Shown here: one piece after another, positions 17,092-25,013 of the stretch | How positions within the stretch are numbered: position 1 is the stretch's first letter | Layout of the letters: each line of letters opens with the position of its first letter | The notes under the pieces: generated by a model | Told to the model about the DNA's origin: nothing | What the model saw: the letters and a program-made list of their open reading frames with translations, nothing else | Database searches by the model: none | Made by a program: the position numbers and the translations under genes | NCBI RefSeq assembly: GCF_040545875.1 | Contig: NZ_JBEPMR010000015.1 | DNA length: 64,000 nucleotides | From: Faecalicatena_A orotica | Lineage (GTDB): Bacteria > Bacillota > Clostridia > Lachnospirales > Lachnospiraceae | Strand: one strand, 5' to 3'

Positions 17092-17194
17092 ATTTATCTC
17101 TTCCTTTCATGCTAAAATATTTTCACCTGATATATAAGCAACTTTCCTATCCAAGCATGCCAAATTCTATTTTTCCGGAATATTTTTTATGTTA

Positions 17195-17240
17195 TAAAAG
17201 AAAAACGGATCCCCTGCTGTCATAACCAGGGATCCGCTTT
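17195..17240 (-). terminator. Intrinsic terminator after the symporter gene
   Basis: On the minus strand CGGATCCCTG pairs with CAGGGGATCCG, followed by TTTTTCTTTT. It separates the hydrolase/DUF997/symporter unit from the CoA-transferase unit, so the latter needs its own promoter. The intergenic stretch 17092-17382 otherwise holds only the near-miss sigma-54 element described in the findings. Confidence 0.85.
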
Positions 17241-17382
17241 ACTGATTTGTTTCCATATTACTATAATTTAATGACTAATTACTGTGTATCATAATGTTTC
17301 ACCGTTTCTTTATGTCTGCAACATTCTGCATTTTTGTATTAATCTGTCTCATTTTGTATCAATGTTTCACCATTGGGTAATA

Positions 17383-18897
17383 CTAATCTATTCTGGCATA
17401 GGATTCATCATACTGCTCTCCGAACCATACTTCAAAGACTCCCAGTTTTACCTTAGGGGTGCAGTGGCTCAGTACTACCATGACAATACCTGATACAGCA
17501 AATGCCAAAAGAATAGGATGAACCGGTGAACTTAATACCGTAGCAAGTATATATACAGCCGTACCACACATGGTTCCTGCAATGGCTGCAACCGGTGTTG
17601 CCTTTTTCCAGTACAGACCGAAGAATAACGGGAAGAAGAATCCTGCTGCAAGTCCGCCGATGGCAAAGTTTACAATTACCTGAAGATATTCGCTTGGGAA
17701 CATTGCCATGATAATGGCAATCGCAGCTGCGATAATTGTAAAAATCATATTTCCTTTGTTTTCTGTTTCTTCGGACATATCTGGTTTAAATAAGGTCTTA
17801 TAGAGATCCTTTACGATTGTAGATGCAATAATAATGAAGAAGGATGCAACTGTTGACTGAATTGCTGCAACAGCACCCGCTATTACTACACCGCCCATAG
17901 CCGGAGGAAGCAGGGTAGATAACAGCATCGGGATGACGTAATCTCCCTGACTTACATTTGGATTTACCGCATAAGCAAGAGGCCCGATTCCTGACATTGT
18001 AAACTGGATTATTGTATAGGACACAATGCCTACCACGATTGCATTTTTCAATGTTTTACTGCTGTTATAAGTAAAGGTCCCCATCAGTGCATGTGGAAGA
18101 GGGATTAACGCAAAGCTCTGGATACATGCTGTTCCGATGAAATATAACGGTGCCCATGTCCTTGCATCCAGCAGGGCCGGATTTGACTGCTGCACAAATT
18201 CCATTGCTGACTGAAGTGAGCCGAATTTATCAAACAGTGCGCCACCTGTTGCCACATAAATACTGATAACAGAGATAATCATAATCGCCCCCTGAACGAC
18301 TGCAATCTTGGATATTGATTTGATACCTCCCGTCAGTGTATAAATCAGTGTAATTCCTGCAAAAAGCAGAACACCGATCCTGTAGTTGCCACTTCCTGTT
18401 ACTACAGAAAATAACTTTCCGCCTCCGATAAACTGGCTGCCCGCATAAGGCAGAAGGAATACTATAAACGTCAGGCCTAAAAATGATGAAAATAATTTTG
18501 ACTGATATCTGTGTCTGAAAAGCTGGAGTACTGTCTGGGCCCCTGTTCTTCTTCCCATGATCGCCATCTTTTTTCCGACGCTTCCCAGCGAAAGAAAGAT
18601 ATTGATAAAACTACAGAATACACACAAAGACCAGATAAAACCAGTTCCATAACTCATACCGGGTCCGCCGACCATGCCGCCACTTGACATAATGTTCGTT
18701 ACCATGATCAGGCCGACCGACAAAGCTCCCAGATTACCGCCCCCGGTCAGAAATCCTGCAACCTTCTGGGTGCTGTCTTCATTTCTGGAGGCATACTTCA
18801 CATACGCTCCCAAAACTACAATAATTAATGTATATAAAAAGAACACAACTATAATCATTTTTTGTGTTTCCGGTGATATTGTAAATCCCAAATCCAT
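17383..18897 (-). CDS. Sodium:solute symporter (SSS family, PanF-like)
   Basis: A 504-residue polytopic transporter with about 13 membrane segments. FLTGGGNLGALSVGLIMVTNIMSSGG near residue 48 corresponds to TM2 of SSS proteins, and YTLTGGIKSISKIAVVQG near 188 is the diagnostic SSS segment; AVAAIQSTVASFFIIIAST near 345 is the conserved sodium-site helix. It imports an organic solute with sodium. The small DUF997 protein 3 bases upstream is the usual companion of PanF-like symporters. Context (CoA-transferase, lyase) suggests a carboxylic-acid substrate, though pantothenate cannot be excluded. Confidence 0.9.
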   Translation of the reverse strand: MDLGFTISPETQKMIIVVFFLYTLIIVVLGAYVKYASRNEDSTQKVAGFLTGGGNLGALSVGLIMVTNIMSSGGMVGGPGMSYGTGFIWSLCVFCSFINIFLSLGSVGKKMAIMGRRTGAQTVLQLFRHRYQSKLFSSFLGLTFIVFLLPYAGSQFIGGGKLFSVVTGSGNYRIGVLLFAGITLIYTLTGGIKSISKIAVVQGAIMIISVISIYVATGGALFDKFGSLQSAMEFVQQSNPALLDARTWAPLYFIGTACIQSFALIPLPHALMGTFTYNSSKTLKNAIVVGIVSYTIIQFTMSGIGPLAYAVNPNVSQGDYVIPMLLSTLLPPAMGGVVIAGAVAAIQSTVASFFIIIASTIVKDLYKTLFKPDMSEETENKGNMIFTIIAAAIAIIMAMFPSEYLQVIVNFAIGGLAAGFFFPLFFGLYWKKATPVAAIAGTMCGTAVYILATVLSSPVHPILLAFAVSGIVMVVLSHCTPKVKLGVFEVWFGEQYDESYARID

Positions 18898-18900
18898 ACC

Positions 18901-19206
18901 CTATTCCTCCTTATCGTCTGCAATTGCATCCAGTTTATGTGGTTTGATCACCTTAATAGTGATTACAACAGCCACCAGTGACATACACAGATAAAACAGG
19001 GCTGCCACCCCGTACCACATAGGAAATCCCATGAACCATCTGCCGTTTCCGTTTAACGTATATATTAAGATTGCCGGAACGATAATCTGTATCAGGCCCA
19101 CGAGAAAAATAATCTGCATCTCTTTTTTACATCTCGTAAACCGCTTATCTTCCTTAACTGTATTGACATCATATTCCCTGCTTTCCAAATCTCTTGTGGC
19201 ATTCAT
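18901..19206 (-). CDS. YhdT/DUF997-like small membrane protein
   Basis: A 101-residue protein with a hydrophilic N-terminus (FTRCKKEMQ) and two transmembrane helices (about 30-50 and 62-87) around the conserved GFPMWYG motif. This matches the DUF997 family, in which E. coli YhdT is encoded beside PanF. It is probably an accessory subunit of the symporter encoded 3 bases downstream. Translation is likely coupled to both neighbours. Confidence 0.8.
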   Translation of the reverse strand: MNATRDLESREYDVNTVKEDKRFTRCKKEMQIIFLVGLIQIIVPAILIYTLNGNGRWFMGFPMWYGVAALFYLCMSLVAVVITIKVIKPHKLDAIADDKEE

Positions 19207-19207
19207 C

Positions 19208-20062
19208 TTATTCTCCTCCTTTTATCAGCGGATATTTCTCTATAAATTCCAGCACAATCTGATTGAACCTCTCCGGCTGGAAGTAGAAAAAGAAATGTCC
19301 TGACTCTCCGATTTTCACAAGCTCATAATCTGTCCTGCATTTTGATACATAGTAATCCATGGCTATCTCCCCCTTTACGGCTGGGGAATTGCTTCCAATG
19401 AATAGCATGGGAACCGTAACCGCCGGTATGAAATCTGTAAAATCTCTTCCCAGAAAATCACTGTAGATACTGTATGCAATGTAAGGCGGTGTCTTCATTA
19501 TTTCATGCTGAATCCATGCCTTATCTTCATCTGAAACCTCTCCCACAAGCATTCCATTTACCATCGCCCGGGCATCTGCCTGATGGTCCTCCATCATATG
19601 TATCAGTCTGTCGTTTGCTTTATCCATATTGTAATTGCTGTTTCCATGTTTGTTCCATTCTCCGTCCGAAAAAGGATACAGTGTCGAATCCAGTATCCCC
19701 ATCCTGCGCACATAGCCATATCCTGCAAACAACCGCCAGTACATCAGAGCAACCTGTCCTCCCATGGACCAGCCAAGCAGTGTTACATCAGATAGCTGAA
19801 GGTATTCTATCAGGTCCTTTACATCCTGCGCCATTCTTGGCATTGTAACGCCGCTTAGTGTTTTGGAACTGGCACCATGACCGCGCAGATCCATCAGAAT
19901 CAAACGATGTTTCTTTTTAAGTCCCTCGATATTATTTCTGAAAACCTGACTGCTGCAGCAAAAGCCATGAAGCAGGAAGATAGGGTCCCCCTCGCCGTAA
20001 TCTTCATAGTATAGAATTGCACCATCGCTTGTCTCAAAAAAATTTTCTTTTGAGAAAATCAT
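19208..20062 (-). CDS. Alpha/beta hydrolase
   Basis: A 284-residue alpha/beta-fold hydrolase. The oxyanion segment LLHGFCCSS is at 30-38, MDLRGHGAS at 57-65, the nucleophile elbow GWSMGG has S99, and the catalytic histidine is in GESGHFFFY near 258. Substrate unknown: family members cleave esters, lactones or thioesters. It is the first gene of the unit that ends with the symporter, so it may process the imported compound. No canonical -24/-12 promoter was found ahead of it, only TTGCTT at about 20100. Confidence 0.88.
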   Translation of the reverse strand: MIFSKENFFETSDGAILYYEDYGEGDPIFLLHGFCCSSQVFRNNIEGLKKKHRLILMDLRGHGASSKTLSGVTMPRMAQDVKDLIEYLQLSDVTLLGWSMGGQVALMYWRLFAGYGYVRRMGILDSTLYPFSDGEWNKHGNSNYNMDKANDRLIHMMEDHQADARAMVNGMLVGEVSDEDKAWIQHEIMKTPPYIAYSIYSDFLGRDFTDFIPAVTVPMLFIGSNSPAVKGEIAMDYYVSKCRTDYELVKIGESGHFFFYFQPERFNQIVLEFIEKYPLIKGGE

Positions 20063-20246
20063 ATTCTTCTCTCCCTTCTTTTTAGTAATCCCTTTTGCTT
20101 ATTATTTAAGCAACTTTTCTTTTTTACTGTGCCATAATTCAAAATTTATCAATGAATCTTTTCATATCTTCAGGACTCCTACGCCATCCTGCCTGCACAT
20201 CATGGTTTTTCATGAATGCAGAATTTTTAATTTTACCTGTATAGAA

Positions 20247-20300
20247 AAAAATTTTATTGACATGAACTAATACTCCCATTAGCCAGTCAATAAAATTTTT
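20247..20300 (-). terminator. Long AT-rich terminator of the rpoN-activator unit
   Basis: A perfect 15-bp inverted repeat (AAAAATTTTATTGAC / GTCAATAAAATTTTT, 20247-20261 and 20286-20300) encloses a second small dyad (CTAAT/ATTAG). On the minus strand the second arm runs into TTTTTTTCT. It lies about 40 bases past the stop codon of the out-of-frame HTH segment. Confidence 0.75.
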
Positions 20301-20338
20301 CAAAATGTTTCATCTGATTTATTATGTTTCAAATAGTA

Positions 20339-20455
20339 TCATTTTATCTGAATATTGTATTTTTTTATCTTTCTCCAGAGCGTACTCCGGCTGATTCCCA
20401 AGTCTTCAGCCGTCTTTGTAATCTCGAGATGATTCTTCTTTAATGCCTGTACAAT
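20339..20455 (-). pseudogene. Out-of-frame C-terminal Fis-type HTH (HTH_8) of the sigma-54 activator
   Basis: In the frame that starts at 20455, translation gives IVQALKKNHLEITKTAEDLG followed by ISRSTLWRKIKKYNIQIK and a TGA at 20339-20341. This is a full Fis/HTH_8 DNA-binding helix pair. Removing one base from the run around 20453-20459 joins it exactly to ENWEMENI of the upstream frame. The segment is well conserved for its fold, so the lesion is recent, artefactual or tolerated by recoding. Confidence 0.9.
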
Positions 20456-22301
20456 AAATATTCTCCATCTCCCAGTTTTCCAGATTCCCTGATTCATCAG
20501 ACATCTGTCCTGCCTTTACATCTCCGGCATCTGTCCGTTTTTCTGTTGGGGATATTTTCAAATATGACTGGATATATTTGTCTACAAATTCATACTCTTC
20601 TTTCTGGGATAAGAGCACGTATGCGCGCTCCATCATATTTCCGAGTTCTCTTACATTTCCGGGCCAGTCATAGTCTCTCAGTTTTTTGAGCAGCTGTTTA
20701 ACAAACAGGATATCTTCTGCCTGCCCTGTATCTGCATATCCATCGAATAATTTCAAACCTATTGGTATAATATCTGCACGCCGTTCCCGAAGCGGCGGAA
20801 TGACAATATTCAGTACATTGAGCCTATAGTATAAGTCTTCCCGGAATCCTTTCTCCTGTATCTCTTTATATAAGTCCCTGTTGGTCGCCGTTATAACACG
20901 AATATTAACCGGCGTCACCCTGTCACTTCCGATTCTTCGTATTTCTTTTTCCTGAAGAACCCGCAGGAGCTGTACCTGTGTCTCCACCGGCATCTCTCCT
21001 ATCTCATCCAGAAATATAGTTCCTCCGTGTGCCATCTCAAAAAGCCCCATCTTGCCACCCTTGCTGGCTCCTGTAAATGCCCCTTCCACATATCCGAACA
21101 GTTCTGCCTCCAGAAGGTTCCGGGGAAGGGATCCGCAGTTTACCGCCACAAAAGGCCCCTCAGCGCGCAAGCTTGCATTGTGGATACTTTGGGCGAACAA
21201 TTCCTTTCCTGTTCCTGTCTCTCCCTGAATTAATATCGTAGCATCCGATCTGGCGAACTTCTTTGCCAGACTGATATTTTCCCGGAGTTTATAGGAATTT
21301 CCAATAATATCTTCAAAGTTGTACTTTGCAAATAGCCCCTTTTGATGCAGTTTAATTCTGATCTTCTGCTCACTGTCCTGCAGAGCCTTAACATCCTGAA
21401 ATGTAGCAACCGCGCCCATCACTTCTCCGTCTACTATAATCGGGATACGGTTAGTCGACACAAGCGTCCCGTTAATGGTCATTAGCTGGTTCAGTTCACG
21501 TTTTCCTTTTTTCATTACTTCCTTCAGCCGTGTATTCGGCAGTACCTCGTCAACCTGCCTCCCCAGACATTCTCCCCTTTTTCCTTTCATAATTCTCTCA
21601 GCACCCTCGTTTAAGACATCGATCTGCCCTTCACGATCCACTGCTATGATCGCATCATGGGTGTAATTTAAAACAAGTTCGTACCGCTCCAGCTTTACTT
21701 TTAACTCCCTCTGCTTTTCCTGTTCCTTCCTCTTCATATCAAGAAGCTGTTCTGACGTATTTATGGCACGAAGCAGAGATTCTTCTGAATTTTCCACAAC
21801 CAGATGCCTGAGTCCTTCTTTTTGTGCAAAATATTCTGTATCCGCTCCCCCGATCCCCAGTACGGCTCCATCCCTTAGTGCCTCTTCAACTACATGTTTA
21901 CAGTCAGTGAAGTTTGCAAAAGAAGAGTATCTGGCATCTATTTTCAGAATCTGGCACATAGTCCGGACATCCTCTGGAATTTTGCCATAAGTGAAAAAGG
22001 CAACAATCCCCTCTACTTTTACCGCCTCCTCGATCACAGAAATGTAATCAGCTAACGTAAGTTCTATCTCAACAACCTGTACATGAAATTCCTTTTCGAT
22101 CAATCGTTTCGTTCCCCGGCGGCTGATGAATATTTCAGTTCCTTTTTTCAGAAGCTGATTCACAATCTCTGCAGCGGTTGCAAGAGAAGCCTTATGAGTC
22201 TCTATGTTCTTATGATATTTCATGATGACAAACTCACTCTTTTTAAGCAATTCATCTGTCGGCGCAATCAGACATATTTCTGGTTTCCTGTTTTCCATCA
22301 T
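20406..22301 (-). CDS. PrpR-like sigma-54-dependent activator, frameshifted before its HTH
   Basis: An enhancer-binding protein that would open sigma-54 promoters. Its layout is: a PrpR_N-type sensing domain (about 1-180), a PAS domain (about 205-310, YTHDAIIAVDREGQIDVLNEGAERI), and a sigma-54 AAA+ domain (about 335-565). The AAA+ domain has Walker A GETGTGKE near 358, the sigma-54 contact loop GAFTGA near 407, Walker B TIFLDEIGE and the arginine-finger region. The open frame (631 codons) ends after ENWEMENI with unrelated residues, while a perfect Fis-type HTH continues in another frame (next entry). Start overlaps rpoN stop by 4 bases. Sequencing error, a mutant allele or real frameshifting are all possible. 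Confidence 0.9.
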   Translation of the reverse strand: MMENRKPEICLIAPTDELLKKSEFVIMKYHKNIETHKASLATAAEIVNQLLKKGTEIFISRRGTKRLIEKEFHVQVVEIELTLADYISVIEEAVKVEGIVAFFTYGKIPEDVRTMCQILKIDARYSSFANFTDCKHVVEEALRDGAVLGIGGADTEYFAQKEGLRHLVVENSEESLLRAINTSEQLLDMKRKEQEKQRELKVKLERYELVLNYTHDAIIAVDREGQIDVLNEGAERIMKGKRGECLGRQVDEVLPNTRLKEVMKKGKRELNQLMTINGTLVSTNRIPIIVDGEVMGAVATFQDVKALQDSEQKIRIKLHQKGLFAKYNFEDIIGNSYKLRENISLAKKFARSDATILIQGETGTGKELFAQSIHNASLRAEGPFVAVNCGSLPRNLLEAELFGYVEGAFTGASKGGKMGLFEMAHGGTIFLDEIGEMPVETQVQLLRVLQEKEIRRIGSDRVTPVNIRVITATNRDLYKEIQEKGFREDLYYRLNVLNIVIPPLRERRADIIPIGLKLFDGYADTGQAEDILFVKQLLKKLRDYDWPGNVRELGNMMERAYVLLSQKEEYEFVDKYIQSYLKISPTEKRTDAGDVKAGQMSDESGNLENWEMENIYCTGIKEESSRDYKDG

Positions 22302-23686
22302 TTTAGTTTCCTTTCCGAAGCTTTCTCTATCCCGGCAAGTTCCCGGTACTTTGCCACTGTTCTTCTTGCAATTGTGATTCCGCGGCTTTGAAGTTTTTCT
22401 GAAATATTTTTGTCAGATAAAGGTTTCTTTTTGTCTTCTGTTTCAATCAGTTTGTTTATCAGCAGAATCATTTTTTCCTGTTCAGGCTCTCCCTTCTCCC
22501 CCTCCGCCTGATGAGATGCCTGAAATAAGTCTTTTACCGCAAAGACACCTGACGGCAGTTCTATATATTTATCCTTCACAGCCCTCGTCACGGTTGACGG
22601 ATGGATTTCCAACTCTTCTGCAACCTGCTTCATCGTTAGCTGTGTACGCCTTGTAAAGCCTAATGCGTACCCTTCCTGGTATTTCAGCACACACTGAATA
22701 ACCTGTCTGATTGTGTTTTCTCTCTGTTCAATTGCCCGGATTATATTTTTTGCCCTTGTTATTTTCTCTTGGAAATATAGCTGGATATCTGGTTCTGCAG
22801 CATTCTGTGCCATCTGCATATACATGCTGTTCAGGCGGATGTGGCTGGTCCCACTATTCCTAATTGTTACTTCCCACCCATTCTTATCTTTTACGGCTCT
22901 TATGTCAGGGATGACATATACCGTGTCGTCTGTTCCGAATCCTTTCGCAGGTCTTGGATTCAATGATTTAATCATCCGGATACATTGTTTTACCTTTCCT
23001 GTAGATACTTTAAGTTTTCGGGAAATATGGTTGATATTTCCTAATGCTACCTCACCAAGAAAGTTATCTATAATCTCTATAAGCAGGTCATCCTTAATAC
23101 CGGCACGCTCCAACTGAAGTTCCAGACAGTCAGAAAGGCTGAAGGCTCCTATTCCGGCAGGCTCCATCCCGCGGATTATAAAGAGCGCTTCCTCAAAGGT
23201 TTCCAGAGGGCACTTCATGATACACCCTAAGTATTCTTTCGGCTCCGTAAAATATCCTGTGTTCTCATCTATGTATTCCAATAGACGGTTCATCACCGCT
23301 TCCAGTTCTCTCTCATGTTCCCTTTCCCTTATCTTTTTATGTTCCTTTGATGCAGGGCAGTGCCGAATCTGGGATTTTAAATATTCGCGCAGAGAAACAT
23401 CCTCCTTTTCAGGCACCTCTTGATATGACATGTCCTCGTTTACTACAGCCCTGTCGTCAGGCTCCGCATAATCATTTTTACGAAACCATTCACCCAACAC
23501 AACATACTCCTCCCCTGCTGCTGAACATGTCTCATAATCAAGCATCGGGTTCTCCATCTGTTCATCTTCCAGAAACTGCATTAGCTCCTGATTTCCCATC
23601 GCCAGAATCTCCAGTTTCTGAAGTTGTGCAGGTGTCATTGCCAGAGTCTGGCGGGCCTTTTGTTCCATTCCCTGTCCGTAATCCAT
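22298..23686 (-). CDS. rpoN: RNA polymerase sigma-54 factor
   Basis: A 462-residue sigma-54. Region I is a glutamine/leucine-rich activator-interacting segment (ARQTLAMTPAQLQKLEILAMGNQELMQFL, residues 11-39) followed by an acidic stretch. The core-binding domain has the LNPRPAKGF motif near 220. The C-terminal DNA-binding part has the HTH MKQVAEELEIHPSTVTRAVKDKYIE near 350 and the RpoN box ARRTVAKYR near 443. It is co-transcribed with the activator (ATGA overlap). The 23687-23954 gap to the divergent DUF5131 gene holds no gene I can support. Confidence 0.95.
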   Translation of the reverse strand: MDYGQGMEQKARQTLAMTPAQLQKLEILAMGNQELMQFLEDEQMENPMLDYETCSAAGEEYVVLGEWFRKNDYAEPDDRAVVNEDMSYQEVPEKEDVSLREYLKSQIRHCPASKEHKKIREREHERELEAVMNRLLEYIDENTGYFTEPKEYLGCIMKCPLETFEEALFIIRGMEPAGIGAFSLSDCLELQLERAGIKDDLLIEIIDNFLGEVALGNINHISRKLKVSTGKVKQCIRMIKSLNPRPAKGFGTDDTVYVIPDIRAVKDKNGWEVTIRNSGTSHIRLNSMYMQMAQNAAEPDIQLYFQEKITRAKNIIRAIEQRENTIRQVIQCVLKYQEGYALGFTRRTQLTMKQVAEELEIHPSTVTRAVKDKYIELPSGVFAVKDLFQASHQAEGEKGEPEQEKMILLINKLIETEDKKKPLSDKNISEKLQSRGITIARRTVAKYRELAGIEKASERKLK

Positions 23687-23954
23687 AATGTACCTCTTTC
23701 GTTTTTACAAAATTCATTTCGTTTTTATAGATCCTGCCATCAATATATCATTAATATTACTTTCATGCAAATATGTTTAATGGGTTCCTATTAACAACTT
23801 AAATAAGCCTGAAGGTAAACATTTACCATATTTATGTGATTGATAAGTAGAATAAGAACGTATATACTTGGAAATAATGACGCATTTTTACTATAACGAA
23901 CTGGATTTATATTATACAATATATTTTTAGAATATATCTTGGGGAGGAATTACT

Positions 23955-24677
23955 ATGAACTGGGAACCGTGGACAGGCTGTTACAAAGAAAGTGACGGCT
24001 GCACGAACTGCTATTTTTACGGACCGCATGCGAAGCGCTATGGTCAAAACACAATAGAAAAAACGGATAAATTTGACTGGCCTGTAAGGAAGAATAAAAA
24101 AGGGGAATACAACATTAAAGGAAATAAGATACTTGCAACTTGTTTTGCGACTGATTTTTTTCTTCCTGAAGCGGATGAATGGCGCAAGGATGCCTGGGCC
24201 ATGATCCGGGAAAGAACAGATATAGATTTTCTAATCCTGACGAAACGGATTGACCGTTTCCCTGTATCCCTTCCTGACGACTGGGGGGATGGATATGACA
24301 ATGTGAATATCGGCTGTACTGTTGAAAATCAAAAATTAGCCGATTACAGGCTCCCACTTTTTCTATCCTATCCGATTAAACGGCGTTTCATCGCCTGCGC
24401 GCCGCTTCTGGAAGCGATCGACCTGACGCCGTATCTGCATGGTGCAGACCATGTGACCGTCGGAGGAGAAACAGGTCGGGAAGCCCGTGAATGCGACTAT
24501 GACTGGGTACTCGATATCCGTGAACAATGTGTAAAGGCAGACGTCACATTCTGGTTCAAAAATACCGGTTCCCTATTCAAACGCAATGGCATCACTGAAA
24601 AGATAAACCCATTTAAACAAACCGGAATGGCGAAAGAACTGGGGATCGACATTTCAGACGGGAGAAGGCTGTTTTAA
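23955..24677 (+). CDS. DUF5131 (phage Gp37/Gp68-type) protein
   Basis: A 240-residue protein with an N-terminal cysteine cluster C9-x6-C16-x2-C19 (MNWEPWTGCYKESDGCTNCY), as in DUF5131/Gp37-Gp68 proteins, thought to be related to radical-SAM folds. Other conserved parts are FLPEADEWR, FLILTKR, VNIGCTVENQ and HVTVGGETGREAR (about 164), then WFKNTG near 200. Biochemical function is not established. AGGAGG-like GGGGAGG precedes the ATG by 9 bases. It is convergent with the MoaD-like gene, the two stop codons being adjacent, and divergent from rpoN. No phage genes are near. Confidence 0.85.
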   Translation: MNWEPWTGCYKESDGCTNCYFYGPHAKRYGQNTIEKTDKFDWPVRKNKKGEYNIKGNKILATCFATDFFLPEADEWRKDAWAMIRERTDIDFLILTKRIDRFPVSLPDDWGDGYDNVNIGCTVENQKLADYRLPLFLSYPIKRRFIACAPLLEAIDLTPYLHGADHVTVGGETGREARECDYDWVLDIREQCVKADVTFWFKNTGSLFKRNGITEKINPFKQTGMAKELGIDISDGRRLF

Positions 24678-24926
24678 TCAGCCTCCCCCGCAAATAGGAA
24701 GAAAACGGACCTCATCCTCAGGCTTCGTTTTTGTCTTGAAATTATCTATAGACAAAATACTGACACCATTTAAAGTAATCAGACTTCTCTTAGCCTCCTT
24801 ATAGGCTTCCTTGCCATACAATTGTCTGACAGTATTCAGACAGTTCTTCACGTCGGCAACATCCAGCTCCTCATCCTTTTTACCCGTCATTTCACGGAGG
24901 GAACCATAATAGTATACTCTCGGCAT
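24678..24926 (-). CDS. MoaD/ThiS-like sulfur-carrier protein
   Basis: An 82-residue ubiquitin-fold protein. It starts MPRVYYYGSLREMTGKKDEEL, has the central LITLNGVSI strand and ends EDEVRFLPICGGG. The C-terminal Gly-Gly is the site of adenylation/thiocarboxylation in MoaD, which donates sulfur for the molybdopterin dithiolene. Here the tail has three glycines. It is the last gene of the ferredoxin/aldehyde oxidoreductase operon, fitting a role in tungsten- or molybdenum-pterin assembly for that enzyme. Whether the extra glycine is functional or needs trimming is unknown. Confidence 0.85.
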   Translation of the reverse strand: MPRVYYYGSLREMTGKKDEELDVADVKNCLNTVRQLYGKEAYKEAKRSLITLNGVSILSIDNFKTKTKPEDEVRFLPICGGG

Positions 24927-24971
24927 ATCATCACCCGATTCCTAAATAATTTGAATATTCTGAATATGGCT

Positions 24972-24996
24972 CGCAAAGGGGTCAGACCCCTTTGCG
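24972..24996. repeat. Dispersed palindrome, GGGGTCAGACCCC type (copy 2 of 3)
   Basis: A perfect 12-bp inverted repeat (CGCAAAGGGGTC / GACCCCTTTGCG) around one central base, in the gap between the aldehyde oxidoreductase and MoaD-like genes. Confidence 0.8.
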
Positions 24997-25013
24997 GGCC
25001 GTTTTCTCCTAAT

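Noticed and set aside
20128..20134. TGGCAC on the minus strand as a sigma-54 -24 element upstream of the hydrolase gene
   Set aside because: The only TTGC-type -12 is ten bases too far away; sigma-54 spacing is strict.
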